A stretch of 64,000 nt of DNA. Source: Linnemannia hyalina (lineage: Eukaryota > Mortierellomycota > Mortierellomycetes > Mortierellales > Mortierellaceae). The stretch's first letter is position 1. Each line of letters opens with the position of its first letter. The stretch covers positions 124,001 to 188,000 of the forward strand of contig JAHRHY010000015.1 of assembly GCA_019671135.1 (NCBI GenBank). The letters run 5' to 3'. Position numbers and translations under genes: made by a program. Below, piece after piece: positions 1 to 12,600 of the stretch. The notes beneath the pieces were generated by a model, which was given only the letters and a program-made list of their open reading frames with translations, had not been told where the DNA came from and made no database searches.

Positions 1-2577
1 CAGGTCCTCCACCCAACACCGCGCCTCGACAAGCACCTGCACTTCAGCAGCCCCAGCTGCATCATCAGCAGCAGGAACATAAGCTTCATGAACTCCAGCA
101 ACCTGCTACACTTGTGGAGCCAGATACGCCTCATTCGGACTCCGAAGGTGTATATGACGACGAGGAGGAGGATGATATTGAGGGAGGTGGCAGCAGACAG
201 ACTCCACCAAAATCGCCTGCCGCCCAGGATATCGCTCCTCCTTCTCAAACAAAGCCAGCTGCCGGTGGACCTCCACAGGGTCCTCCACAAGGACCCCCTC
301 GAGGCCCCCCTAAGGGCGAGAGCCATGGATTAAGGAAGCTTTCTGGCGCAGCAGGAACAGGACCTGTGCACATCATGCAACCTTCGAACAACCCTACTTC
401 TCCTCCTGCAAGTGCGTTCCCTACATTGGGCCAGCCCAAGCCACGAGTGCGCCCTCCACCTGGCAACGCCAACCATGCCCCTTACCGCCCACCAGAGAGA
501 CCATCGCAGGCACCAGTGATGTACAGCCAGTCAGGTCAACCAACCTTCACTTCTCCTTTCCCTGCGCAGGGCGACAAGGATTCTTCGCCAGCTAAATCTA
601 TGGTGCCTCAAGGAGCCGAAGCAACTTCGAGCAGCGTTCGACCAAGAGAGGGTGGCCTGCAGAAACGCGTCGTTGCCAGTGACAGCAACGCCACTAAAAC
701 TGACAGCCCTGCATCGCAGCAGGTAAGCTTATTTTTCATACGTGTTGTTTTAGAGCCTTTGTCGGTTGTTTGTTATTATACAGTCATCGATTTAACTGAA
801 TCTATTTTCATCGTAGGCACCTCCTTCTCCTAAGCTTCATGGTCTCAAGGGAGGCCCCGCTATTTTAAGCCTCGCTAATCACAAGGTAATGATGAAAACG
901 TTGTATATCTTTTTCTTGGCGTTTCTTTTAAATGAAATACGTGGCTAAATCTAACAGTAAAACCGTCTCTAGTCCTCTTCCTTCAGAGTAAAATCTCTAA
1001 AGACGTGGGCGATCCGCGGAGGTCTTGTTTACTTGGGCTACACTGCAGTCTTCAGCTGCCCCCCAGAGACGACAGGAGTCAAAGGTCTTTATTGCAAGAC
1101 GACTAACGGTGTCGGAGGACTCATCAAACCCTTTGTCGCACCCCACTACAACGCTCACGTTGGACCTCATGTGGATAAATATATTGCTCCCGTCGCTCGG
1201 CAGGGTCATCGCATCTACATCAAGGTCGCCGATCCAGTCGTCCAAGGAGTATTTTCTGCTGCAGGAACTGTCTACAAGTCGACCGCCAAGAAGCATGTTG
1301 ATTCCGCCAAGGAGCAGGTACTTTATTCACCATTGGCTAATTGTCAAGGGTGAGTCCATTTAATTAATCTGCGGCTAATTAATCACCATTCAATCTTGAA
1401 TTAGGTGATTTCCATTCTGCCTTACCCATTCAAGCCAAAGTCCAAGGCAACGGACAAGGAGGCAGGCGAGACCGCAACAGGGTCCGCGCAGGACCAGCCC
1501 CACTTTGAAAAGACCTCGAGACAACCCATCCATGTCCAGGAGCCTAACCATGCTTCGGATAGTGTAGAAGAAACGGTATCCCATGACGAGGGTATCGTAG
1601 AACCAATGGAGGAGACTTTTGTAGAAAAGGTGGAGGATGTTGTTGAGCAAGTCCAGGAAGCAGTCGTCGAGGAGGCGGCGCCCATTGCAGAGGTGTTGGT
1701 TGAGGATGTAACAGAAAGCCCCAAGGAGCCAGCCGCAGTTAAGGAAGTCGAGGTAGAGACAACAACAGAGACTGAGGAGATCCAGCAGGAGGAAGCCATT
1801 GTGGTCGATGACGATATTAATTCATTTGAGGCCGACATGGACGTGCCTCTCAAGAATGAGGCCTCGGAGGGATCGATCTTTGAAAAGATGGCTGCCTTCA
1901 AGGACTCTATGGAGGGTTTGCGCGAGGATTTCAAGGAGCCCGAGCAGGAGGTGAAGAGCGAAGAGGCATCACAGCCTGGCGAGGTCCCACCAACAGAATC
2001 TGAAGTCCAATCCGATGCTGCTGCTACTCCTGTCGAAGAAGCCTCGGCCCCTGTAGTCGAGGAGGAGGAGGAGGTACCCACCACAGAGTCGGCTGAAGCA
2101 ACAGCAGAGTCGACGATCGAGTTTGCTGACAAGCCAACAGCACCGTCTGAAGAGAGCGAGTCTACTCCAGCCGAGACTGCCGAGGCTACTGTCGAGGCTA
2201 CTGTCGAGTCCCCTATTGTTCCTATTCCTGAGGAGACCTTCTTGGTTCCGGAGTCTGTGGAGAGTCTTGCTACCGAGGAAGAGGTCAGAGAGACACTTCC
2301 AGTGGAAATCGAGTCTGTAACTGACGCAGTCCCTCACACGTTCGAAACTGAGTCAGTCCAGTCTCAGGAGCATGTTGAAGAGTATACTGGAGCCGAGAAG
2401 GAGGTCAAGGGTGAGAGTGTAGTCGTAGAGGGAGGAGAAGAGAGGGGAGAGCAAAAGGTTGAGGAGGAGGTCAAAGAGGAGGAGGCCACTTTTGAGCAGC
2501 AGGCTGCTCCGGATTCGGCCTCGGCCTCGGAGGTAGAAGGAGACGGAGTTGGCCACAAGGGTCATGATGAGCTGTAG
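1..2577 (+). CDS. Acidic protein of unknown function with C-terminal HDEL (5' partial)
   Basis: The gene enters from the left edge already in frame (codons from base 3). Inferred exons are 1-722, 817-885, 973-1317 and 1405-2577. All junctions are GT-AG and phase 0. The first exon is rich in Pro, Gln and Gly, with an acidic patch and a GPPQGPPQGPPRGPPKG repeat, so it is probably disordered. The third exon encodes about 115 residues of more ordered, mildly hydrophobic sequence (TWAIRGGLVYLGYTAVFS, then APHYNAHVGPHVDKYIAPVA). This is the only part that looks like a folded or membrane-associated domain. The last exon is a long Glu/Val-rich acidic tail. The final four residues are HDEL, the fungal ER-retrieval signal, which normally needs a signal peptide or lumenal C-terminus. 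The N-terminus lies outside the window, so that cannot be judged. I do not recognise the family. Confidence 0.8.
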
Positions 2578-5322
2578 AAATTGGAAAAAAAAAAACGAAT
2601 GAACGAATAGATATGCTAATATGATTTTTTTTGATATCATTTTTTATCTCGATTCTTGTAAGAGGACACGGTTCGCGATCTTGTTTTTTTCGTACCTGCA
2701 GGTGATGGATAACTGCTACCTTGTTTTTCCTTGCTACGGAAGCATGTGTTTGCGTGCTTCTTAGAAAAATGCGGTTGTCCGATAGAAGGCTGAGATGCAG
2801 CGACACCAATATTGCTGTGGAGAACCGCAGCCTAAAAGGCTTTTATTGCTTTGGGCTAGGAGGCGATAAGTCGAGCCTATGGAGAATAAACGATCGTGGC
2901 ATGGTTGATGAGCATAAATTTTCCGCGATGCCCGTAAAATGCGGGTACATATATGTGTCATATTTTCAGGAACAAAACGTTAAAGGTGCACAAAGAAGAA
3001 AAAAAAAAGTTATCGGCCTTCAACCTGCTGACAAGCTTTGTGTCTCTCGTAACAAACACATGGTAACCCAACTCTGTTTGATCTTTGACTGCAGCTCACG
3101 ATAATGTGTTTAAGTATGGAATGGAGACAAGAGAAGACAAGGAAAAAAGTAGATGGAGGGAGGACTCCAATGGTTTGGAGAATGAAGGTTTTTTTTTCAG
3201 GGGGGGACGCTTCTGTTGCAGCCAAGTCGCATCATCAATCGTGCATTTTCTAGATCTCTTTGTTGACAACCGCATATTTTTTTATTGCTCTTGGTGAGAT
3301 TAACTGGGGTTTGGAGTAGGTGGGGGTGGTTCAACCGCAAGTAGTGAGTGCAGAAAGATGAGCAAGAGGCGACAAATACGTTAGAGGGAGGAGAGCGAGA
3401 GCGCAATTAACCAGGAACACGGGTAGGGCGGACCTTTAGGGGATAGTGATGGAAATAATAGTTCTTCTCGAGTAAGGAAGTTTCTGTGACTTTTGCAAAG
3501 GTATGCGATCTATCAAAGGGTCTGACCCAATGAGAATGAGAGGACGTTGAGCTTGATATGGGAAAATGCGGGGTCAAGTGTCATTGTCGATGTGTGTTCA
3601 TTTTTTTGCTATCGTTTTTCGAATTCTCGGAGAATTGACCTTGATGAGGCACAGGTGTTGGCAGTTTAGCCTCTGTTCCTCGTTGAACACTCTACCTTTT
3701 CTTGAGTGATTGATTGTCCAGGCCGTTTATCTCATGTCTATTCGCTTTTTATTTTCTTCGCGTACTAGAACAGCGTTATGAGCGAACAAGTGTGTCTGTG
3801 CTTGTCTTTGACCAATGACTGGGCTCAATTTTTCTTGTTCAACCAGCCACATGTTCACGACCTTATTTTTCCTATCGTGTTATCGTGTTGCTGGGAAACG
3901 CGTGTTTGTACTCCCATAGGGTGTGTGATAAGGGTCAGGCGAAGAGAAAAGGGTTAAATACGGCAGAATTATCCTGGTGTTTGTGGGTCCACATGGATAG
4001 ATAGGATTTCTTCGACTGCGATTACCTTGTCTGAGGCAAGGAGGGGAGGGATTAGAAGTGGGTCCATGCTTCACCATAGCCCGATTGCCTATTTACATAC
4101 ACGCCACGATACGCCATCAAGCGCATCCTCGCTCACTCCTCTCTTGCTCAAGCCCTACTTTATCGTTCATTCATTAGCCTTCCAAGGTGGGATTAGACTA
4201 GCTAATAGAAAAAGAGATGGTGGGGAAAGAAAGAACTTTATGGAGACGAGCGCTCCGCCTCCATTCATCGATGCCCTTGTTACTGTCACATGTATCTGAC
4301 ATTGGGTTTCTCAATCTGGTGGTTCTCATTCATGCCCACCAACGTTCTCTTGCATTGCATCCAATACGTCGCATTAATGAACATCCTTCCCCTTGCCTCC
4401 TTTTGTGTGTTGTCTTTGTGACTTTTGACCTGTTGAGGAATAAAAAGAGACGAATGAATGATGACTCTTCTCTTCCTTCACTTCTTCCTTCGCCTGTTTG
4501 TGCAGGTGCTTGAAGGTTTGAGAGTTTCGCGTGGATCCGTCTGTTTCCCTATCTCTTGTTGATTTTTGAACAATGGACCTCGTGTGTTGTTGTTGTTTCT
4601 GTTGTGTCGAATGTTTTGTTTTGTTTGCATTGTTGCTGTTGTGAGCTGCGTTGCTGTAATGTGTACCACCTTCGGCAATAAAAAAACAAACAAACCAAAA
4701 AAAGAGTGGACTGCATCAAACAAAGGAATGAGACAGGGAAAAAGAACAAAAGTCCAGACAGTTTTATTTTATCATTCTGCATGTTTTGTGTGTGCAACCA
4801 TGACATGAACATATATGCTCTCAAAAGAGAAGCGACAATCTCGGGCGAGTAATCTTTGTAATTCGCTCAGCATGAAAGTGAATGGCACCCTCACTCTTGC
4901 CCTCTTCGCGATCTGAACAAAAAAGAGAGTTCCGGGTTCTGCCTTTTGTTGACTATGACAAGAGACAAAGCAAGGCCAGCTGAGCAACGTTAGTTGTCGT
5001 TTTTGTTGACTGACAATGCCCTTCATTGTGCCAGCGCAACCTTCTTTTTATCTTTAACTCTTGACTATCGATCGTATCTTGTCTCCCTCCATTATAAAAC
5101 CTCGCCACTCCTCCACTCATTTTTTTCTTTTCTCTCAACAACGCGGCCCCAAACTCACATACGACTGTTCACTCTCCTTCTCTCGCTCTCCCTTCCTCCT
5201 TCCAACCACCACCTTCCAACTTAATCCTTCCCTGATCGCCACCACTTGCGGTGTCTTTCCTCTCCTCCCTTGACAGTATAACTCTCATTTCAGAAATACC
5301 TCAACGTTCGTAACACACCAAA
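2578..5322. other. Intergenic region, 2.7 kb, upstream of the ammonium transporter
   Basis: No convincing gene is seen. The open frames here are short and lack splice-compatible extensions or recognisable motifs, and no tRNA-like T-loop/acceptor pairing stands out. The left end should hold the 3' UTR of the acidic-protein gene. The right part is the promoter of the ammonium transporter and contains several HGATAR-type motifs, for example AGATAA in reverse at 3727-3732, TGATAA at 3926-3931, AGATAG at 3999-4004, and reverse-strand sites at 5048-5053 and 5065-5070. The last 230 bases are strongly CT-rich. Confidence 0.6.
5093..5098 (+). promoter_or_regulatory. Putative TATA box of the ammonium transporter gene
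   Basis: A TATAAA hexamer lies about 225 bases upstream of the start codon and is followed by a CT-rich stretch of about 150 bases, as is common at fungal transcription starts. Two GATA-type motifs lie within 50 bases upstream. The position is compatible with a core promoter, but no transcript start can be read from sequence. Confidence 0.4.
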
Positions 5323-6805
5323 ATGAACGCAACAGAACCCGTGATCGGATCGGAATACGATGCTGGAGACATCGCTTGGACACTTACCTCGACAGCCCTG
5401 GTCTGGCTCATGATCCCCGGTATCGGCTACTTTTACTCTGGCATGGCCCGCTCCAAGAACGCCCTATCCTTGATCATGCTCTCCTGCTGCTCCATCGCCG
5501 TCGTCACCGTCCAGGTACTTTTTTTCTTCTGTTTCTTGTCTGCTGCTTTGGAGGAAGATGACTCGGTTAAGATTTTGGGCTTATCTCTTTCTCACACTCT
5601 TTATTTATCGTCCATTTTCTAATTTCTTGAACAAATAGTGGTTCTTATTCGGCTACTCACTGGCGTTCTCAAAAACGGGATCAAAGATGATCGGCAACTT
5701 TGAAAACGCATTCTTCCGCGGTGTCCTCGACCAGCCCTCAGTCGGAAACTCTAAGGTCCCCGACCTGGTCTTCATGCTCTTCCAGGGCATGTTTGCTGCC
5801 TTGACCCCCGCCCTTGCCATCGGCGCCGCCGCCGAACGTGGTCGTATCGTGCCCACCCTCGTCTTCATCTTCCTCTGGACCACTTTCGTCTACGACTTTA
5901 TTGCTTGCTGGACCTGGTCGCCCAACGGGTGGTCGTTCGTCATGGGCGGGTTGGATTTCGCAGGTGGTACCCCTGTCCATATCTCGTCTGGTGCTGCTGC
6001 TTTGGCGTATGCTATCGTGCTTGGAAAGCGTTCTGGTGACCAGAAGGATTTCCGTCCTCACTCGATGTCGAACGTTGTCATCGGTACTTGCTTCATTTGG
6101 TTCGGATGGTTTGGCTTCAACGGTGGATCTGCGCTTTCGGCCAACCTTCGTGCGGCTATGGCCTGTGTCGTTACCAACCTTTCTGCCTCGACCGGTGGTC
6201 TCACCTGGGTCCTCCTCGACTACCGCCACGACCGCAAGCTTTCTGTCCTCGGTTTCTGTTCGGGAGCTGTTGCCGGTTTGGTCGCTATCACCCCCGGTTC
6301 CGGATTCGTTTCCCCCGCCTCCAGTGTCGCCATCGGCTTCTTGGGCGCCATCGCCTGTAACATGGCCGTCCGCCTGAAGCACTACCTCAAGTACGACGAC
6401 GCCTTTGACGTCTTTGCCGTCCACGGCGTCGGCGGCATCGTCGGAAACATCCTCACCGGAATCTTTGCCCAGAGCTGGGTCGCCGCCCTCGATGGCACGA
6501 CCGTCATCGACGGAGGTTGGTTGGACGGAAACTGGATCCAGGTCGCCTACCAGTTGGCGGATTCTGCTGCCGGTTTGGCTTGGTCGTTCGGTGTGACGTA
6601 TTTGATTTTGGTGATCATGAACAAGATCCCTGGATTGAACTTGCGTGCGGATGCGCACCATGAGCATACTGGATTGGATTTGGCAGAGTTGGGTGAGCCC
6701 TGTTATGGTCATCAGGATGACAAGGGCGGTGTGGATACTCGTGTTGAGGTTGGGGAGGCGAACAGTGGTACTCAGAGCGTTGAGTCCTTGGGCGGCAAGG
6801 CTTAA
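5323..6805 (+). CDS. Ammonium transporter, Amt/Mep family (Mep2-like)
   Basis: Two exons (5323-5514 and 5639-6805, phase 0) encode about 452 residues, normal for fungal Mep permeases, which carry ammonium across the plasma membrane. The start is the first ATG after the CT-rich leader and gives a short extracellular N-terminus before the first hydrophobic helix. Family hallmarks include a first-helix segment containing PGIGYFYSGMARSKNA, the GFNGGSAL loop and DVFAVHGVGGIVGN. Both pore histidines are present: His178 in GTPVHISSG and His326 in AVHGVGG. Yeast Mep1 and Mep3 replace the first His by Glu, whereas Mep2-type sensors keep it, so this is a twin-His, Mep2-like protein. The hydrophilic C-terminal tail after NLRADAHHEH is the expected cytosolic regulatory tail. 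Upstream GATA motifs fit nitrogen control, but that is inference. Confidence 0.96.
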
Positions 6806-7166
6806 ATGCTTCCCCCCCCCCCCCCTTTTCCTGGCCTTTCCCTCTATCCACTTTGTAAAGTTCTACATCTACTACTACTACTACCACCTCCCCCCACGAC
6901 AAAAAAAGTTTTGCTAACTCTATACCTTATCCCAACCCCCTGTAATAAAACGAAAAAAGCTACAAAAAAAAACAACGTTCGAGTCGCAAATGGATGAAGT
7001 TGAAGGTATCTGGCGTTTGTATTTGCAGGTGAAAAGAGAAGGTAAAGTTTCTATGAACAAATGAAGTCTATGGTTCTATGTCATTAATTACATGAAGGAA
7101 CGGACAGAATATGCTGAAAACAAGAAATAAAGTGGGGGGCTGGCTGTGAACTGTGAATAACAAATT
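6806..7166. other. Convergent 3' flank, ammonium transporter and HAD gene
   Basis: This short region separates two convergent genes. It starts with a run of about 15 C residues (from 6812) directly after the ammonium transporter stop, then (CTA)-rich and A-rich 3' UTR sequence. No gene is visible. Confidence 0.6.
6944..6949 (+). terminator. Putative polyadenylation signal of the ammonium transporter
   Basis: An AATAAA hexamer lies 139 bases after the stop codon in A-rich sequence. Position and sequence fit a cleavage/polyadenylation signal, but fungal signals are degenerate, so this is tentative. Confidence 0.4.
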
Positions 7167-9130
7167 TTACTTGTTCTTCAAGTTCTCCCTGGCAATGATC
7201 CAGCGGACCGCATCCTCGACATGATCGACGACAGTGGTGGCAGGGTGGACGTGATGGTTCTCGTCGCCCTTGGGTCTGAATACACCTGTTTTGACTAATA
7301 CCGAGTTCCAGCCTTGTCCGGTTGCGCCTGCAATGTCTGCATATGGGTTGTCTCCCACAGCTACAATGGATCACGAGGAAGGATACAAAACAGCATTATT
7401 TAGCCACATATTAAAAGGGTGGGAAATAAAAAGTGAGCGGGGTGGGTTGTAGGCCATTGCTTACCATAAACGGTTCTCTTGGTGGGCTGGCCATCGGGTC
7501 CCTTAGGGAGGGGATCGATCTTGTCGAGAAGAGACTCGGCGTACACGTACGTTGTCCTCATGGGCTTGCCGTAGGTGACGTATTCCAATGGTTGACCTGT
7601 CAAGTTCTATACGCGGGAAAGTAGTGACATAATGTTAGTGAGATGTGAATATTGAGTCAGCATTGATCATTGTGAGTCCATCCGCCTTAACCTTAATCAA
7701 GGGGTGGTTAACTGTACCTGATAGATTTTTTCGAGACAGACGCGGAAGGTACCTTGACCGAATCGAGGGACAGGGTACTCATTCGCCCACACCTGTCATC
7801 ATGTATAGTGTTGAGGAATGTCAGTAAGGTGATCGTCAGAGAGTCATTTCACATCTATTGTATGCGAGAGGACTGGGTGAATTGTTTCTGTAAGTAAGGT
7901 ACCGGTCAGTCAACAGAGAGACTTACGATGTCGGGGTTGGAGAAGTAAATGGGGACGGTTTGCTTAGTGTTATGGAGTTGGTCGGAATCCTTGATGGTTC
8001 CTAGCTTTCCGTCTATCCGAGAGAGTTGAAGCGAATGTATTTTGTTACCAAATGAGGCGACTGAGCCACCAACTGACAGATCAACATTTCAGAGATATGC
8101 TGTGAGACAATGAAAAAAGGGGCGAATTAGGGCGGCGGCTTACCTTTGGAGACAAGGGCGTCCAAGCAGAGCTGGAGATCACGGCCCCAATCGTTCGAAT
8201 CGTGGAACACCATCACCGCATCCACCGGTTTATCGACGTTCTCAAGTCCCTTCTAAACATCATTAAAGAAAAAAGAACAAAAGATAAGAATGTAAATTCA
8301 CAAACAGATCGGACACAGGCATTGCCATTCAAGACGATTACCTCAGTCCAGGGGACAGCCCGGGTTTCACAGGTAGAGATGGGGCAGACGGATGGGTGGA
8401 CAGAATGGATCTCTTCGGGAGTAATGATGTTCTTGAAGCCATAATCATGGGCCGCATGTTTGCAGGCCGATCCCTCACCCCCGACGACCATGACATTGGC
8501 ATCGCGGTACTTGGCGACTAGCGATTTCATGGGCGAGTGCGAGACGATAAGGTGTTCGGGATTGACCTTTTTTCAATTGGGCAAAGCAGAAGCAAGGGAG
8601 GTATTTGTGTGAGTGTTACTGAGCAATTGACTTTTCCTTCGCTATGCTCATGCGGATAGCTCAAATCGTGCTGGCTGTCCTTACATAGACACCCAGCTTC
8701 TTGGTAAGCTGGTCAGCCTTCTCAGACTCGGGCATTCCACCTCCATTGGTCAAGAAAATGTATGGGATGTTGTTCCTATAAGACAAGATCAATTGAGCGT
8801 GTCAGATCATCTGTGCCAATTGCCACTAAAAACAGTAGTCGGATAGCTGATCGATCGGTTACTTACTCCTGGAGCAATTCCAGTGCGCGACGAGTTTGAG
8901 GGATAACTTGCTTTCCCTGGTGGTTGTTGAATGCAAGTTAGGGTGATTAGTGTATGAGTAAAGAGAAAGTGAATGGGTGAGTGCGAGTGTGATGAATGCA
9001 AAGTGTGTACCTTGATGAGGACACCGTCGATGTCGAATGCGATGTTGAATCGAGGGGCAGAAGTGGCGGTGTGGAGATGACGAAGAGGAGCGACTCTCGA
9101 GGTGGCGCGCAGGTTGAAGAGGGCGAACAT
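7167..9130 (-). CDS. HAD-superfamily mitochondrial protein, CECR5/HDHD5 type
   Basis: Nine exons on the minus strand (9011-9130, 8867-8916, 8685-8775, 8342-8566, 8144-8252, 7927-8012, 7718-7792, 7465-7606, 7167-7360) join in frame to 363 residues. The N-terminus (MFALFNLRATSRVAPLRHLH) is basic and lacks acidic residues, like a mitochondrial targeting peptide. HAD motif I follows at residues 32-38 (FDIDGVL), then LTNGGGMPE, a VVGGEG segment, TYGKP and a C-terminal VGDNPYADI-GA motif with the Mg-binding Asp. This order matches the CECR5/YKR070W subfamily of class IIA HAD hydrolases, whose substrate is not established. It is divergently arranged with the ABC transporter at 9628. The family assignment is firm; the catalytic role is unknown. 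Confidence 0.93.
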
Positions 9131-9627
9131 TATTGCAAGGAGTTGCGGAAGGATGTGAAGAAAGGAAAGTGAGGAAAAGAAAGAAGGAAAGAAGAGAGAG
9201 AGGTTAAAGAAATGAAGACAAGGAGGATAGGGAAGAGGCTAGTGCATCGTCATGGTGAGACATGGTGGGACACCCAGATCGGAGACCGTTTCGACTCCCG
9301 CCATGACCAATCCATTTTTTGTTCTTTCTTTCTTCGTTCTTGACGTGTGAATCGGGTAAAATTTTTCTTCCTCCTTTCTTCGTCCCGCGAATGCGAAATG
9401 CGTGCACGACAAAGTGGCGTGCTTTTTGTCTTTTCATCATTCCCTCTCTCTCTCTTTCTTTACCCTCTTCCTCGCCCACCCCACTCCCCACTCCTCTTTC
9501 TTTCCCCTCACCTCTTTCTCCCTCTCACACTCCCCATCCCTCGCCCACCACCAAATAAAGAGTGATTGCATTCACCTCTACCGGCGACACTCATTCGCAT
9601 TCACCCTTCTCAAGAACACCCTTCAAC
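9131..9627. other. Divergent intergenic region between HAD gene and ABCC transporter
   Basis: About 500 bases shared by two divergent promoters. The half nearest the transporter (roughly 9425-9555) is almost pure C/T on the plus strand. The half nearest the HAD gene is G/A-rich on the same strand, so each gene has a pyrimidine-rich coding-strand leader. No gene is seen. Confidence 0.55.
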
Positions 9628-12600
9628 ATGGGTTTGCAGCTGATCTACGTCCTCGCTGCTGTGCCCTTGGCTGTCTCGCTCACCTCGAGCGCTATATGCG
9701 CTGTCGCCTCCCGATCATCCGCTATCAGGCTCGCCGCCTCGGGGCCTGACCATCTCACCGCCTCCCCTTCGGCTCTTGAAGGCTCCTCGGTCTTCAACCA
9801 CACCCACCTCAAACGCCACACAACCGCCGATAACAACGACACCACCAGTGACGTCCAGCCAAAGGCCAACGAGATCAAAATCCGATCCGTCCTTCTTTTC
9901 CTTCTCTCGCTCATCCCTACTGCCTTTGTCATTGTCTCCTTGGTCTTGGCCCTCTTGCCAGGCTCGGACGATCGCACTCTCTTCCAACGGCTCTACGCAC
10001 CCCTTATCAACCTTGCAGGATGGCTCTATGCTCTCGTCCTCTTGCTCGCCATGATGACCCACCGTATCCGCTTCATCAATGCGATCCAGCCTCTGCAGTG
10101 GTTCTACACAACCACTGTTGGTGTCCTTCTGTATCAGTTCTGGGTCCGCCTTGATTTTATCCTCAAAGGACCTTCCTCGTACACGTCCGACATGTGGATC
10201 TTCTTTGCTCTCTCCTCCGTTGCATTTGTCTTGTGCGGCATTGCCTTGACCATGCCCTCCGAGCTCGACTTTGACTTTGTCCATCGCTTTGGATATGGGT
10301 ATTCATCTGTAAGTAGACTTTTTCCATCTTTTCAAGCTGCAGATGCAAGAAAAGGGAGATGATCTCTTTTATCCGCAGCTGTTTGTCAAAGAAGACGACC
10401 GCGCAAGGAAGGATGGTTGCCTTTTTGGTGTGGACGGCATAAATCTCTTTAACCTAGTTAAAGTTTTATTGCCAAGGTGGTTTCTGTGTTATATGGTGTG
10501 TACTTACGCTATCATTGGGGATATTCCCACCATAACTTGACTCACACGTCTATTAGGCCAAGCACGAAATGGGAACAGAGTCTTATGCTTCGTACTTGTC
10601 GTGGCTCTTCTTCTCCTGGTTCAACACCGTCATCGAGGTTGGCACCACAAAGACTCTCGACCAAACCGATCTGCCAGAGTTGTTGCCCCAATTGCGTGCT
10701 AGAACCATTTGGTCCCAATTCCAGGTCTTCCATAATGCAAGGTATGGACTCGGATCAATGTTACCAAACTGAGGTATCATGTGTTGTACACGTTCTCACG
10801 TACCTACCTATTCACCCCAGTCCCAGTACGCGTACCATGCCGCCTAACTCCTACTGCGCAGTTTGAATGTTGCGGGAACCTTCTCCGGATAAACATGTCG
10901 TGATAATGAAAGAAGATTTATTTTCAACGTGGCACAAAACATTCTCATGAGTAACAACAGTCAGAGTGTCGACCCTTGTATTAATCCGTACCCTTTCCCT
11001 CTACCCCTTTTTCAATGAAAACAGAGCGTCCATGTCCCTCCTTAGACGCATCCTCGTGTTTAATATCGCCAGTTTGCTCTGGCAAATGACCTTTGTCATC
11101 ATCTCGACCTTCCTCGACTTTTCCGTCCCCTACTTCCTCAAGCTGTTCCTCTCCTACATCAATGACCCTACCGTCCCTCCCAAGGTCGCCTACCTTTATG
11201 TTGTCCTCATCTTTGTTGCTCAAGTCTCGCGCTCTCTCGTCCAGTCGCAAATGTTTTACATGGGTCGTAAGATCAACGTCTCCCTCATGGCACTCTTGAA
11301 CGCAGAGATTTACGCAAAGACTCTGACCCGCCGCGACATGAGTGGATTAGTCGACAAAAAAAAGAAGGGCGTCATAGCTGGAAAGGACAAGGACGAAAAG
11401 AAGGATAATGCTCCCGCCAGTGCAGGAAAAGTCGTCAACCTCATGTCGACTGATACCGTCCGCGTCTCTGGAGTGGTCAACTTCTGGCACATTGGAGTCT
11501 CTTCGCCCATCGGTATCGCCCTCGGAACTTATTTGCTCTACGACCTCATCGGATGGAGTTCGATCGTCGGAATGTCCATTTTGATTATCACCATCCCTGT
11601 CAACAAGGCCGTCAGGAAGCGCTATGCCAAGGGTCAACGTGAGCTCTCGAGTGCTCGCGATGAGCGTGTCACCTTGATGGGCGAGGTACGTCCCTTGCGA
11701 ATTTTGTCCGCCAGTTCTGGCTCACACAAAACGCTGTTTCATGCTCAATGCAAATTATTCTAATCAATTTTCCAATTCATTCACGCGTTATCTAATAGTT
11801 GATCGCTGGGATCCGTATGATCAAGTTCTTTGCTTGGGAGCTGTCCTTCAGTGAGAAGGTCTTGAAGGCCAGAGAATTCGAGCTCAAGAAGTTGGTCAAT
11901 GGTAAGTCGATAGTGCTGAAAACATTCATAACTGCTACACTAAGTCCTAGAGAGCGCAAATCATTTCCTAACATCAAATCTATTTCATTTCATCTCCTGT
12001 TCAGTCTACAAGAACACGATTCTCTTCCAGGTCGTTTGGTTCTCTTCGCCTCTTCTTGTCACCATTTGCAGTTTCTTCTGCTACGCCAAGATCCAAAAGG
12101 GCGAGTTCACCCCTGCTGTTGCCTTCACCGCCATGGTTCTCTTCACTCGTCTGAAGGCTCCTTTGAACGGCCTGCCTGCCGTCTACATGGCCCTCACCAA
12201 CGCCAGCGTCAGTTTGAACCGTATTGCTGAGTACTTGGAGGAACCCAACATCAAGAACGTTTTTGAGAACAGACGCAAGTCCAACAACGCACCCGAGATC
12301 GGCATGAAGGACATGAGCTCCCAGTGGTGGACCACCGATAGCGCCAAGACGACCAACGAGGAAAACGCAACTCAAGTTCGCACAGAGGACGTTGATCAGT
12401 TCATTCTCCGAAACATCAACGTTTCCTTCCCTGTTGGAGAGCTTTCGATTGTCTGTGGACCCACCGGAAGTGGAAAGACGTCGCTCTTGATGGCCATGCT
12501 CGGAGAAATGGACGTTTTGACTGGTAACATCTATCTGCCTAGGAGACCCCTCGATGGTGGCAAGGATTTCGACCCCGCCACTGGACTTATCAACGACGGT

